Assembly (NCBI RefSeq): GCF_000764305.2
Contig: NW_025941568.1
Coordinates: 69,107 to 133,106, forward strand
Length of the DNA stretch: 64,000 bases
From: Hyalella azteca
Lineage: Eukaryota > Arthropoda > Malacostraca > Amphipoda > Hyalellidae
Direction of reading: 5' to 3'
This document shows, piece by piece, positions 23,571 to 35,944 of this stretch (the first letter of the stretch is position 1; each line of letters begins with the position of its first letter). The position numbers were made by a program, and so were the translations under genes. The notes beneath the pieces are model-generated. The model was not told where the DNA came from. It did not search any database and worked only from the letters and a program-made list of their open reading frames with translations.

Positions 23571-25248
23571 TTTGAAACCTGACCCCAGAGGCTATGAGCT
23601 AAAAGCTACGTAATTCAACGAAGCGTCGGAACGACAGAATTCATGCAGTTTCACTGGCGAGTTAGGCTGATTGATGGCAGTCCGTTGTCCGCTAGTTATA
23701 GTTTGAGCTAAATTCAGGGTATGAAGGTATTATTCGATGTAACGTTCAGTGGTGGACGATCATTACACTCTGGGCCATTTGCTCCAGAAAATGGCGGCGG
23801 AAAGCTCTTGATATTTAAAACATGATGATCCTTTGGGCTGCTTACTGAGGGCAGGATTAATACGTGGCTGCTTGGTGGCCTTACGGAAATATGCTAGGCG
23901 TTCTATTCGGGGCTGATTGGTGCACAAAATTGGTGGCGCACGGTTGCGCTCTCGCGAACAGGGGCGGCTATTAGCGCCCCTGTTATTAGCGCCCCAAGTG
24001 TGACTGCATGTGCTACATCTTTGGAATCTGAGCACCGTAAAAATGCAGCGGCCGCACGAGCTACCACTTCAATTTAAAAACGAACTGGCATTCTATTAAA
24101 AAGTGAATCCACACAAGTTATAATTGACCAATGACTATGAGAAGATCTTAATTTAGGAGTATCTCTACACAAAATTTTCATTGATGTTGTAAGGGGAAAA
24201 ATTCATTTTTTTCCGGTTGAATTCCGATTCCGGTTGAATTTTATGTTATCGTTGTTTTAGGTGCAAGGCAATGAGAGCCGAAAAATTATTTCGCACGTTT
24301 TTTTTAAATGGAAAGTTTTGTAACAAAACAGATGAAGTCCAACAAAGAACTGTAACTATTTTTCGACATTTTCTCCTCCAATCATTAATATTCAAAAAAT
24401 GTGTATAACAGTTATTTTAGTAAAAATTTCCTTCAATTCATTCAGTAAAATCTCGAAACCACCACCCATGATTGAACTAGTGAAATCGAACGGCCACTCG
24501 TCGAAATAAGATAAATTTTGGATCAGAACTATGCTATCTGAAACCTAACCTCAGATGCGGTGAACCTGAAAAAAAATGTAACGATGCCCGGAAACCTCTC
24601 GGATAAAAACGCGGCCTGTCTCACGGTCGGCCTCACGGCCGTGCCTCAAGAAATTCATCGTACATGGAATTTCTTCCAAACTACTGAAGTCATACTCCAT
24701 CCGCGGCCTGATGATGCACGGCAGGTTTTATGCAAGGCCGGATGAGGACAAATTCGAGTGGTTCACGGCTGATTGGTGGATGTCCGGAGAGATCCAATGC
24801 GTTCGATTCAGGGCTTATTGGTGCACAAAATTGGTGGTGCACGGCTGCGCTCCCGTTGAGTCAACCTTATATAATTCAACTATGACCACCACCAACCATG
24901 GAACAACCTAATGGTGTGAACTCTGAAGTCTGTAATACTTTTGCCTTAGTGGCGGAAGGTTTAATTACGGCTTTCTTGCGTACCCGCTGAGTCCGACCTA
25001 TTTGCTCCTGTCCGGACGTGAGAAAGTGAGAATGTAAGATGCGTGGTCGTACCGTCGTGGTAGAGAACTCATTCCAGTGATCGACGGTTTCGTTTGTTCG
25101 TTCATGGTGACAAGACGTGTGGTGCTATCGCTTAACAACCAAAGTTCTCGGTGTCGTAGACAAATCTGAAACCCAGTGCAAATCTATAAATACTAGTGCT
25201 TACCGAATAAGTGTGAAGAACAATCAAAGGTGAAAGGTATCAATAGGT
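23571..25248. other. Repeat-rich intergenic stretch, no gene recognised
   Basis: Two segments (about 23890-23960 and 24770-24860) share TTGGTGCACAAAATTGGTGG and following bases, so they are copies of one repeat. The part just before 25249 probably belongs to the 5' end of the retrotransposon that follows. Small open frames here look random. Confidence 0.5.
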
Positions 25249-26865
25249 ATGGCTGAATCATCGTCAGGCCCCAGCCTGACAGAAGAGCTCTTCTCTGAAG
25301 CAGGTATGGTCGTATGGACACGTCTGAGTTTGCCGGCTTCCCTTCCGACTTACCTGTGATAGGAAGACCTGCCAAGATAAAGAAGCCCAGACTTCAATGC
25401 CATGCCAAACCTGTTCTTTCATCAACTTTTTCAGAATCTGCCTCAAACAACACCACCCAGTTTGAAACACTGCCTGTCACTGCTGTCAGTCACTCATCTA
25501 CCACCTTTCTTCTGTTACGAGAAGATAAAAAAGCCTTGCCATTCAATTTCTATGCCCAAATCTCCAAAAGCTGGCCAGCATTACAGTTCATCAAACCCGA
25601 TACGGTAGTCTCAGCCGAAATATGAAGGGCACCCTAATCACTGGGGAAGTACTGGCCAATAAAGTAAACCAGTTTAACAACTCAGAGCACCACTATGAAC
25701 ACAAGGGAATTAAATACAAAATTCGTATCCCTAGAGAGCCACCCATGTTCCAAGGGGAAGTAATATTTGATATTTTGATTTCTCAGATATAGAGGACAAG
25801 TACCTTCTGAGCTACACCAAAGATGAACTCCTAGCTGAGCTTACTCTCCCTGCAAACCAAAATGCAAATAAAATCCTCTCGGTTGAAAAGCTATACCCAA
25901 GCCATGTAGTTGCAGATCCAAACAACAGCAATTTTCAAGCAATGCGCATTGCAATAGAGTGCTCCTCGGCAGTACCAGACAAGGTATTCTTCAATTATGT
26001 CTCACTTAAAGTACACTCCTACCTTTCCCCTCCGCCCCGCTGCTACGGTTGCCAAAGATTCGGCCACGGTTCCATCTCCTGTCGAAGACTAGCAGTTTGC
26101 GCCCGCTGCTCCTCCCCTGACCATGCCGTGCAAAACTGCAATGCTGAAAACCCATGCTGCGCTTCATGTAAGGGCCCCCAAGCCCCCCATCCAGCATGCA
26201 CCTCTCCTCGTTGTCCTATATACCAAAAGGCGATGGCAATCTCCACCCGCGTTGCATCTAGAGTTCTTTCCCGCAAGATGGCCGCAAAGGATTATGCAGC
26301 TCTGTACGTGCAAACAAAAACCCAACCTAGTCAGCCCTCTTCAAGAAACACGATGCAGACCAGCTATATACCAGGGACCACTGTTGTACCTCCACCAAAG
26401 CTTGCAGAAAACTTGGCTCCAAACCCGACGCCTCATGCAAACTCACCGCGGCCAGCCTCCTATGCATCATCCGTACTAACACCAGGGCAACCCGGCCCCT
26501 CCTTTGAAGCCCCCTCGAGAAAAAGAAAAAACCCAGGCTCTCCTACCCCACCGCACATGTCTGAAGAATACCAACGTATCCTAAGCGGTGATCTCTGGTC
26601 TGACTCTACAGATCTTTTGTCGCTGCCTCAACTCTCACCGCTGCCTCAACTCTCACAAAACTTCACGGCATCCCCTGCTACCAATCAACTAGAAGAACCC
26701 ATAACAAAATCCTCATTTGTTGATCTCCTGGCAAACTTTTTCAAATCACTTTTTGTTCGCTGTTTACACTCCCTCTCAGAATACTTATCCGCTTCTGACA
26801 GTCCACTATCCGCAATGTTCCAGCCTCTTCTTGCCTCACTGATTAGCCAGCTGTCATCATCCTAA
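25249..26865 (+). pseudogene. Retrotransposon ORF1 (gag-like, CCHC), frameshifted
   Basis: This is the nucleic-acid-binding protein of the retrotransposon. The frame begins MAESSSGPSLTEELF and is then interrupted by at least two frameshifts before 25942. From there an intact 307-residue frame carries three cysteine-rich knuckles: CYGCQRFGHGSISC, then CARCSSPDHAVQNC, then CASCKGPQAPHPAC. A Pro/Ser-rich C-terminal half follows. Its stop codon overlaps the ORF2 start as TAATG, so the two frames share one base. Confidence 0.75.
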
Positions 26866-27403
26866 TGCCTATTCAGTCAGTGTTTCTATGGAATGCCCGA
26901 GGGCTAATGACAAAACTATCTGAACTAAAGCTTTTTCTGTCCCATTCAACCCCTAACGTGGTCTGCGTCACAGAAACGCACCTACAGGAAAGGCACTCTC
27001 CGCGATTCCCAGGATATGTCACCTACCGACAGGATAGAGGGGATGGCTTTGGGGGACTTCTGGTGTTGGTTGGAGCACAGCTACAACAAAAAGCAGTAGC
27101 ATTGGATGCATACCGTGATGGCCAGATGCAAAGCCTGGTGGTGGAGATTGCACACCGGAATTCATGGTCTAAAATCTTTCCATTTTACAACCCCTGCTCC
27201 CCAGTCACCCAGGCTGAATTTGAACATTATATTTCACTTGTAGGGCCAAATGACATGATCTGCGGTGACTTTAATGCCCACCACCCTCTGTGGGGTGGTT
27301 CAAATGCCAAACGAAACTATGCCGGCATCTCACTATTTAATGCCATCAGCAAGTCGCCTCTTCTGCTCCTCAATACTCCTGGCTTTATGATCATTAACTT
27401 TGC
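26865..27403 (+). pseudogene. Retrotransposon ORF2, endonuclease domain, truncated
   Basis: The frame starts MPIQSVFLWNARGL, the beginning of an APE-like endonuclease. Landmarks are WNARG with the conserved Asn, VVCVTETHL with the metal-binding Glu, and MICGDFNAHHPLWG (the GDFNAHH motif). The frame then runs into an inserted sequence and ends at a spurious stop after a FMIINF stretch. The linker and the first RT motifs are missing. The domain nicks target DNA for target-primed reverse transcription; here it cannot be part of a working protein. Confidence 0.8.
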
Positions 27404-28143
27404 GTGATCATTAACTTTGCGTGATCATTAACTTCGCGTGATCATTAACTTCCTGAAAGGAATGTTTTAGTGACAACCAGCCTATCTTTTGGAGAAATAA
27501 ATCATTGTTTAGGTCAATTACTTTTCATTCTATAATGCCTGGTGCACAATTCTATACATGACATGCTATGCACAATTTTAAGATGACTGATGATGCACTA
27601 ATTTTTCGATGAGTGAAATTTTTTTTGCTGAGCAAGGAAAATGTGATCAATATTCTTTGTTTTTAATCAATTTTTTTCGTAATTGAAGCCTTTGCTAACT
27701 GAGGTTCTACCCTTAATGTGTTTTTGGGGGTGTCCCGAATAGCCCCGGGGGGGTGTCCCGAGTAGCCCCACCGTGCGGAAATGGCTGCCATTTCTTTTTG
27801 GAATTAGATAGGCAAATTCTGTCAATTACGTTTTCAAGCCGACACCTGGGTGCAACTTTTATGTAAGTAAAATTTTTTAATACTGCGAATATTTTTTTTG
27901 CTACATACCTTAGCAGTTGTAACTTTACAAAACATAGTTTTTCACCATTTTTTTCAGGAATTTTTCAAAGCAAGTAAATGTAGTATTTTTCGACTTCCTT
28001 TATACTAGATAGATAGGAAAAATAGTTACATTTACGCCACTATTTTCAGTTTTGTGATATTCCAATTAGTTTTGCTACTACAACAGTTTTACGCCGTGTC
28101 ATAGGCCTGTCCCGAGTAGCCCCCCCTGTCCCGAGTAGCCCCG
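27400..28143. mobile_element. Foreign repeat block replacing part of the RT domain
   Basis: The block begins with four copies of a 17-bp unit (TGATCATTAACTT(T/C)GCG). About 27450-27660 is an inverted relative of 33270-33475 (shared TTTTAGTGACA, GGTGCACAATTCTAT). About 27780-28143 is an inverted relative of 63640-64000 (shared GTGCAACTTTTATG). CCCGAGTAGCCCC motifs mark both ends of the second part. Two element families therefore seem to have landed here, one next to the other, with loss of the intervening RT sequence. Confidence 0.6.
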
Positions 28144-29926
28144 GTTGACGGTATACGCAGATGACATCACAATGTATGTTGTGGCTGACACTGTAGCAGA
28201 GGCGGGACTTAGGCTGCAGCAGGCCATAGACGTATTTGTAGCCTGGGTGAGCAGCTGGTCATTGACACTAAATCCTGCCAAATCAGTTTTCCAAATATTT
28301 ACACGAAAGCAAAATGTCCAACCTCTCCCACTTCTACACATTGCAGACATACCCATTCAAATGACCCGTCACCACCGCCTTTTGGGGCTTACCTTGGATG
28401 CACCTACTCTGACTTGGAAGGAGCACATAAACAACCTTCTAACCTGTTGCCAGAAACGTTTGAATATACTGAAGGTCCTGAGTGGAACCAACTTTGGTGG
28501 CTCGTGAATGACTCTCTTATGCTTTTACGAGACCTACATCAGAGGATACACAGACTATGGACTCCCTATCTACTCTTTTGCATCGCCAACTCTTCTATCA
28601 AGACTGGACGTTGTCCACTCCACTGCAGCACGCCTGATTGTTGGTTCATGGAGATCTACCTCCCTGCCCTCGCTATACTGCGAAGCAGGGCTGCTTTGAC
28701 CAGAAATTCACCAAAATCGCAGCATAGCCTTGTTCTACCTGCAGCTTCTGAGCCATCACCCAGCCCACCCGGTGCACGCTCTCTACCACCACGACAGATA
28801 CCTCCGCATAGCACCATTTCGCACCCGTCTCCACAAATTACTGCTACTCACACGAGCTCTGGATATCCTTTCCAGACTCCAGATAGCCCTTCTGGCCTCC
28901 TCGCCTTCTCCACTCATCACAGACCTCCCACCATGGAGTGCCCTCACTCCAGTGATACACCTCGACATCTCAAATCAGTCCTATCAAGAGGTGGATGGAG
29001 CAGCAACAGCTATCTTCAGCGACATATGCACTACTCGATTCCCGGGATTTTGCCACATCTTCACTGACGGCTCCGTATCAGCAGGACCCCCACAATCTGT
29101 AGGCTCGGGAATGGTAATCCCATCCTTGTCTCGCATCAGAGGATGGCGCCTTGACCCCTGCCACACAATCGTTGCAGCCGAACTTTATGGCATCCTCCAA
29201 GCCTTGAAATACTTAGCCGCCAACCGCACACTGCCTGCAGTTATTTGCACGGATAGCCGTTCATCACTACAGCTTCTTCCGCAAGCATTCCCCAGCAGCT
29301 ACACTCAGCTCGTGGTCGCCATCCAAGCGCACCTTCATCTGTTGCCAACAGGAGCAGTTCACTTGCAGTGGGTACCTAGTCACGCAGGTCTGCACGGAAA
29401 TGAGGCAGTGGACAAAGCCACCAAGCATGCAGCCACGTCTGCAGACCAAACAGCACAAGTCCCTTTTGACTTCTCCGAGCTGAAGTCAGTGGTACATCGT
29501 AACATCAGGAAATTTTGGCAAGCGAAGTGGACATCAATCCAAGGACAGTTTGCTCTGGGAATGATCAAGCCATTAGTTCACCCATGGGCTCATCGCATGC
29601 TGCAGACTCGCAGATTCGAGACCCTCTTTGCCCCACTACGACTCGGCACTGCTCCACTAAACAAGTCTCTCTTCCAGATTCGCCAAGCCCCATCACCACT
29701 CTGCCCTTTGTGCCAAGTGCCAGAAACAGCACATCACTATCTCATGGTCTGCACAGAGTACGCTGAAGCCCGCTCCCAACTGCGATGTCAGATAAACTCC
29801 CAGGGGATACTTGTACTCAGTCTTGGAACCCTACTGGGAGGAGATACCACCAGCAGCCCTACCTGGCCCCAGACCTGCAGAGTTGTGGAAAACTTCATCA
29901 GTTCAACCCACCACTTTGACCCCTAA
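28143..29926 (+). pseudogene. Retrotransposon RT C-terminus, RNase H and zinc knuckle
   Basis: The segment opens at the catalytic core YADDITMYV of reverse transcriptase. LNPAKSVFQIF and HHRLLGLTLD follow, then the thumb region. At least two frameshifts lie between about 28500 and 28730. From 28730 an intact frame carries RNase H, with HIFTDGSVSAG (first Asp), AELYGILQAL (Glu), ICTDSRSSL (second Asp) and HAGLHGNEAVD (last Asp), and then a CPLC-x8-H-x4-C knuckle. RNase H would remove the RNA template during reverse transcription. The frame loss and missing RT N-terminus make it non-functional. Confidence 0.8.
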
Positions 29927-30005
29927 TCATTGACAAACTGCTGCTTCCGGAGTGAATTGTCCAAGGTGCAGCACTCCGTTAACCTATCGAAGAACAGAAC
30001 AGAAT

Positions 30006-31052
30006 GTTTTGGCGGCCTCTGATTGAGTTGGACTTGGGTTGAGTAGCTGATGTTTCCTGTAGGCTGTGCCGCTTCGGGATTGTAAGAACTCTCGTGAGAA
30101 GTGATAATTTAGAAAATATGTATTCTCTTTGGCCTACCATCAATTCTAGGCATTTAATGATGGCTGGTCATGACCGTCATGTCACTCATGTCAGTCATGA
30201 CTCATGTGCACTGACTGGCGACTGCAGCGCCAGTACCATAGAGAGCAGCATAGCACTCATCAAGGTGGCTGCTCCTGCTGTCCGAGTGGTTAAAGAGTAA
30301 AGACTTGAAGTTTAAACTTTAGAGCTCAAAATTGGAGAACTGTGTTCAATACATTGAGGCTTAATGTCTTAACCCAACTAAAAATTTAAGTAGGTCCTAA
30401 AATTAAGTTTCAAATTCTAAAGGAGGTTCAAAAATTGAAGACTTGGACAAAATTATGGAAAAAATATTTATCTTGATCAGTTGATCTGGTAGAACCAGAT
30501 TCTGGTGACTTGCCGGCTTGGAAAATATATACCTTTTTGGGGTTTCAGGCTGCAACTAGGTAGAGCTTTCGCCTTTCATCCTGTTTGGATCTCAAGATTC
30601 CTGCTAGATGACTACCAACTGATCAAACCATGGTGTCACAGTCAAACCAAAAATATTTTAGTATCAGTTCATTTTAAATCTCCTCATACTCTAAGAGTCT
30701 AAAGTTAAACCAATATCATAAGTATGGAAATGCTGGTATCCATTGTAATTTACTGATTGTCTTACAGAACTTAAAAACAAATTAGAGGAAAGTCAAAAAA
30801 TTCTCTGCTTCAACACTATGCTTAACAGCTTAAGCATCAGTTCAATAGTGTTCAAGCATCACAGTATTCTTAAAGATTTCAATCATTTCATTAATAAGTA
30901 GCCTAGTTCCTAGTAGGTAGATTCTAATATAATCATAGTCTAGAGCCTAGTCACTAGTGACTGCCAAGTGCCATGGACTGGTAAGACCATTGTATGTTTA
31001 AATGGACAATTGGAGTGTGGACAGAATGGCTACATTTTTGTAAGTGACCTAA
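30006..31052. other. Intergenic, no gene recognised
   Basis: AT-rich sequence with short stuttering repeats such as TCATG(T/A)C at about 30165-30215 and AGCCTAGT/CTAGTGAC around 30900-30965. No credible coding sequence. Confidence 0.5.
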
Positions 31053-31995
31053 GTACCGTAATTTCCCGTAAAAGGGGGTAACTTAGACTCCTGGGGTAAC
31101 TTAGACCACTTTTAGTTTTTTTAACAAAAACCCCCAAAACTCAAAAACTATTTGACATAGGAAACTTTTGTCAATGGGCATTAAAGGCCTAATATTAAGG
31201 CTATGTAACACAAAAGAAAGATAGAAAAATTATGCATATCTAGGTTAAAAAATGAAAATTGTGACCCATGAAAAAGAGCTATTTTTAAAGCCTGTCATAG
31301 TACCCTCCAATTTTTTTTTTTTTTTTAAATAACTCCAGGTTTTGGTGCATTGTAGTAGAACTCTTCTAGTTACATACGCAAATGACAAATTTGAGGAAAG
31401 TGTCATAGTTTGCAAATTAGGTGCACTGCCCCCCAATGGGGGAACTTAGACCACCTAATGTCAGCCCTGAGGGGGTAACATTATTCACTAACATAGACCG
31501 GCTTGGAAATCAATTTAAAATTACCATATATAACATATTTTATGATATGTCTATTAATGTTTTTTCTTTATGTTTCAGACTCTACAGAGTCTTATATATG
31601 GTAATTTTAACTCTATTTCCAAGCTGGTCAATATTATCCCATCACGGCTGACATTAAGTAGTCTAAGTTCCCCCCATTTGCAAACCATTATACTTTCCTC
31701 AAATTTTAACTAGAAGAGTTCTACTACAATGCATCCAAACCTGGAGTTATTTTACCAAAAAATATAATTGATTTTACCACCCAGTCCAAGATACCTCAAG
31801 AGCTGGGTTAACCAAGACCGTCACTTATTTTTAAATTACATCAAAACTATGAGAGGCAGGAGCCAGCAATTTATGGTATGTGAACCTAGATTATAGACCT
31901 GTATTTTACATGTTTCAATTTAAGTTTAATTTAGCTAGCAAAAAAATGGCATCATTTAAAAAAAAGTAGTCTAAGTTACCCCCTTTTATGGTAAG
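31053..31995. mobile_element. Foldback element R1, about 940 bp
   Basis: The left end reads CCCGTAAAAGGGGGTAACTT followed by AGACT, and the right end is its near-perfect inverse (AGTCTAAGTTACCCCCTTTT, then ATGG). The arms of roughly 400 bp match throughout, including TCTTCTAGTTACAT against its inverse. The centre holds a short hairpin, AGACTCT-AC-AGAGTCT. There is no coding capacity. Partial copies occur at 34131, 37637 and 40960. Confidence 0.8.
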
Positions 31996-34130
31996 TGATT
32001 GCTCCATCAAGTTAACAACTATGCTGGATCCTGGATGTGTTCCAGTTATGCTCAGGCGTGTGCGCGTGAAAGTTTCAAGATCTTGGGGAAAGTTTACCTC
32101 AAAGGAAAGGGAAGAAAGAGCGTTGGTTGCCAGTGAAGTGAAGGTGCCAAATACATGTGTTCAATGTCCTGTAATATTTTTACCAAAAGTTGAGGCAATA
32201 AAAGATAAAATTACACTCAAGAAGTGTTCATTAATTTGTTATTCATATAGGTATACATAACAAATTTTTTCAATAATTATTAATAATATATATAGGTATA
32301 TTACTTGAAACATTTGTCATTAAAAAATATCATATTAGTAGCAATGAAATATTTAAAAAAAACTAGGATATTTCATATCTGGCAATTTTAATTTAATATG
32401 GAAATATGTGGATACAAAATCTATGATGAATTTGAAGCATTGACATTTACCTAATGCACGAAATTAGCAATCAATAATCCAAGGTACTTCTGTATCCACT
32501 GAAGACTTCACTACATTAAATACATATTGGCATCCCCTGGAATCAGCAGCCAGCTGTTTCAGAGCACGATTTGTTGAGAATTTTTTATTTGAAATCAAAA
32601 GCCCAGTTTTAAGTCCTTAGGAGTGTAAATTTCAGCCTAAAAACTATTAAAAATTTATGTTTCTGTATGGATTTTAATGCTGTTAACATTGAGAAACTTT
32701 GAAGTACCGGTATCTCGTGCAAAAAATACTGGCTTAATAAATTTTAATTTAGAAATGAATGTCACTTGAAATTACTGATGTTCTGAGTGATCATTTATGT
32801 CATCAAAATGTCATTTATTCTGCATCTACATTGCTACAAAGAAAGTGAAGGCCTGGAGTACTGTTAGAATAAATGAGTACACTCTGCATTCTTAAAATGT
32901 TTTAAAATTAAGTTTTATTGCAAGTGTCCCTTATTACCCCCATTCCTAGGGGTAATTGGGTAATTCGGGAGGCTTTATTTTGCATCTGGCAGCTTGCAAA
33001 TAGCATATGGAATTTTTTGGAGATGTCATTCGATAGCCCTTGAAAAGATCTTTAAAATGAGCCCAAACTTGTTTATGAAATGTTTCATGGTAAGAAGTTA
33101 TTAACAAAAAATGCTCAAAACCTAACCTTATTATCCCTTTTGACAGTAGGTATTTATTTGATTATACAATTTTATTATGAATCCATTTTTCGACATTGGT
33201 TTCAAATGGAACCACTTGGCATTGATGGGTTAACAAAAAAAAAAACAATTAACAACAAGGAATTTTGATTACATTTACCTCGCTCAGCAGCAAAAAAATT
33301 TCTTTCACCTGACAAAAAATTGATGCATCATTGGTTATCACAAAATTGTGCATATAATTTCATAAATAGAATTGTGCACCAGGCAACATAGAATGAAAAG
33401 TAATTAACCTAAACTATGATTTATTTCTACAAAATATATGATGGGTGTCACTAAAATATTCCTTTCTGCTTCAGGTATGTTTTTTATGATCTTTTTTTGT
33501 TATAGTGCATTCACTTGACCCAATTAAAATGGTGCGAAGTTACAAGCCATCCTGTAAGCTTACAGATACAGAAGAAATGCTATATGGCTGCTGATATGAA
33601 GCTTGCAGTTGACAAGGTCATTGTCAATGCTCAATGGCATGTCAATGGCTACGGCAATATCACCTAAATAATATGGTAATGTATTGGTATGGTAATATCA
33701 TGTCAATAACAGAAAAATGAGTACAGATCACAGAAAATGTCATTTATTCTATATACACATCATCTACAAAGGAAGAGGAGGACTTCAGAGTACTGTTACT
33801 AATGGACAAGTACACTCTGCATGCTTCAAATTTTCAAAAATTGAGTTTTATTTCAAGTGTCCCTTATTGCCTCATTCCCAGGGGTAATTTGGCAGGTTTT
33901 TATTTTGCATCTGGCACCTTACAAATAGCCTATGACATTTTTTTGGAGATGCCATACAATAGCCCTTGCAAAGACCTTTATATTGAGCCCAAACTCATTT
34001 ATGGAACGTTATGCTCAAAACTGTCCCTTGCTGCCCCATTAGATGGTATGTATTTTTTTACTCCTGGAGCTCCTTCTTTCCACAAATTGCATAAAGCACT
34101 CTCTAGGAATTGGCAATTACTATCAAATTA
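31996..34130. repeat. Interspersed repeats, including a 300-bp direct repeat pair
   Basis: About 32790-33080 and 33725-34020 are diverged direct copies sharing AGTGTCCCTTATT, TTTATTTTGCATCTGGCA and GAGCCCAAACT. Between them, 33270-33475 is an inverted relative of 27450-27660. I recognise no host gene. Confidence 0.6.
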
Positions 34131-35820
34131 CAGTAAAATGGGGTAACTTAGACTACTTTTTTAATAATGCCATTTTTTACTAGCTAAATTAAACTTAAAT
34201 TGAAATATGCAAAACACAGGTCTATACTCTAGGTTTACTTACCATAAATTGCTGGCTTCTGCCTCTCATATTTTTTATGTTATTTCAAAAAAAGTGATGG
34301 TCTTTGTTACCCCAGCTCTTGGGGTATCTTAGACTGGGTGGTAAAATCAGTTATATTTTTTGGTAAAATTACTCCAAATAACTCCAGGTTTTGGTGCATT
34401 GTAGTAGAACTCTTCTAGTTACATATGCAAATGACAAATTTGAGGAAAATGTCATAGTTTGCAAATGGGGGCACTGCCCCCAAATGGAGGAACTTAGACC
34501 ACCTAATGTCAGCCGTGAAGGGGTAATATTGACTGGCTTGGAAATGAACCCTTTACCGCCAAATTGGACTTTCAAGTCGCCTTTAAAAAAACCATCATTT
34601 TTCTAATAATTTCATGTTTTCTTTCATTTTTTCAAAAATTCACACAAATAAAAAAGTATTAGATTTATTTTTTACATACATATACCAAGTTTCAAAGTTA
34701 TCTGTCAGTAAATAACCGGAATAAAATTTCCAATTTCCAATGGCAATTTCCTATTTCTTGTGGAAATTTTATTTCAGTTATATATGGATGGATCACTTTG
34801 AAACTTGGTACAGATATGTGAAAGATAAATCTAAGACTTTTTTGTTCCTGTGAAATTTTTGGAAAAAAGTGAAAGAAAATGTGAAATTCTTAGAAAACCG
34901 TCAAAAAGAGGGTACTGTAGAAATCTATCTCCTCCTAGGATTTTCAAGCTACAACATCGAGACGCATATCATTTGATGCATAAGGACCATAGGTATCTAT
35001 CGATTGGTCCTTGCTGTTTTTCAAAATTCCAATTTTTGTAGGTGGGGTGGGCATTTTAAAAAAAAATTGATTTCTCCCCCACCCTTTCGAATTTCCCCCC
35101 CTTTTTTCATAATATTTTCAAAACTATAACGAAATTGAAAAAAAGCTACAACCAATCTCTAGTTCTTTTATTTGCAAATCGAACGGTATATTTCTGATTG
35201 CTGTAGCTTAAAAACTCTAGGAGGAGATAGGTTTGCAGACACAATAAGTGTGAATGTTCAGTAGAGCGCGACAAAGTCCCGAGCGCCTCGAAATAGGCAT
35301 TCAAGGTGGCTTGGATACAAGACAATATGTTACTGGAGCTGAAATTCAGTCAAATATGGTGGGAACGACTGCATGAGCACCATGCCACACAACAGCAGCC
35401 AGGTAACTAAAGATCAGCGTCTTCAGGTTGTCTATTTATTTGCCCGGCCGGTAATTTTTGCCTATATGAAATGGGAAGGAACTCCCCCACCCCTAACCCT
35501 TTTGCAAACTCTCATCAAGGCATAAATCAACATACAGAGATGATTTTGGTACCGTTGGATAGGTCAGAATGTCAGCTTTAAGGTAAGACTAAAAACCAAA
35601 AAAGTGAAATTTACGATTTTTGTCCCAGAAATTCGAGCGGTAAAGGGTTAAGTTAAAATTACCATATATAAGACTCTGTAGAGGCTGAAACATAGAGAAA
35701 AAATATTAATAGGTGTAGTATCAAACATGAAATATGTTATATATGGTGATGTGAAATTTGTCTATAAATTTCAGTGTATTGTGTTAGGAACATGCTAGTG
35801 TTAATTTTGTATGTATTCTC
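34131..35820 (+). mobile_element. Foldback element R2, left arm, interrupted
   Basis: From AGTAAAATGGGGTAACTTAG the sequence follows the R1 family to the GGCTTGGAAAT stretch near 34540. After a 1.1-kb insertion it resumes at about 35650 with AAGTTAAAATTACCATATAT. The matching right arm may be the inverted copy at 40960-41362, in which case the retrotransposon between them sits inside this element. Confidence 0.6.
34547..35649. mobile_element. TIR element of 1.1 kb inside R2
   Basis: The ends are AACCCTTTACCGC and its exact inverse GCGGTAAAGGGTT. The insertion splits a sequence that is continuous in R1. The interior contains the CTATCTCCTCCTAGG-type motif also found at 1080 and 44570. There is no convincing ORF and no clear target duplication. 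Confidence 0.65.
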
Positions 35821-35944
35821 TTTTCAGGTGATAATTTAGTTGAATAAAGCTACATTCTAGCCAACCTTTGAGACCTACAAGACTTTTAGGTTCATTACAA
35901 TTTATTCAACTAAATTTAATTGCCAGAGCTATAACAAATGCATT

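Larger units (their letters stand above)
25249..30005 (+). mobile_element. Defective non-LTR retrotransposon (I/LOA-like, RNase-H-bearing)
   Basis: ORF1 has three CCHC-like knuckles, ORF2 begins with an APE-type endonuclease, and the end carries RT, RNase H and a C-terminal zinc knuckle. The presence of RNase H suggests the I or LOA group rather than CR1. The element is broken by frameshifts in ORF1 and ORF2, and about 740 bp of foreign sequence (27400-28143) replaces the N-terminal part of RT. The 5' boundary is uncertain; I set it at the first ORF1 methionine. The 3' end is near an AACAGAACAGAATG stretch. Confidence 0.8.

Noticed and set aside
32000..32260. 90-codon frame as a host exon
   Set aside because: No acceptor or donor in phase, no recognisable motif, and the flanks are all repeats.
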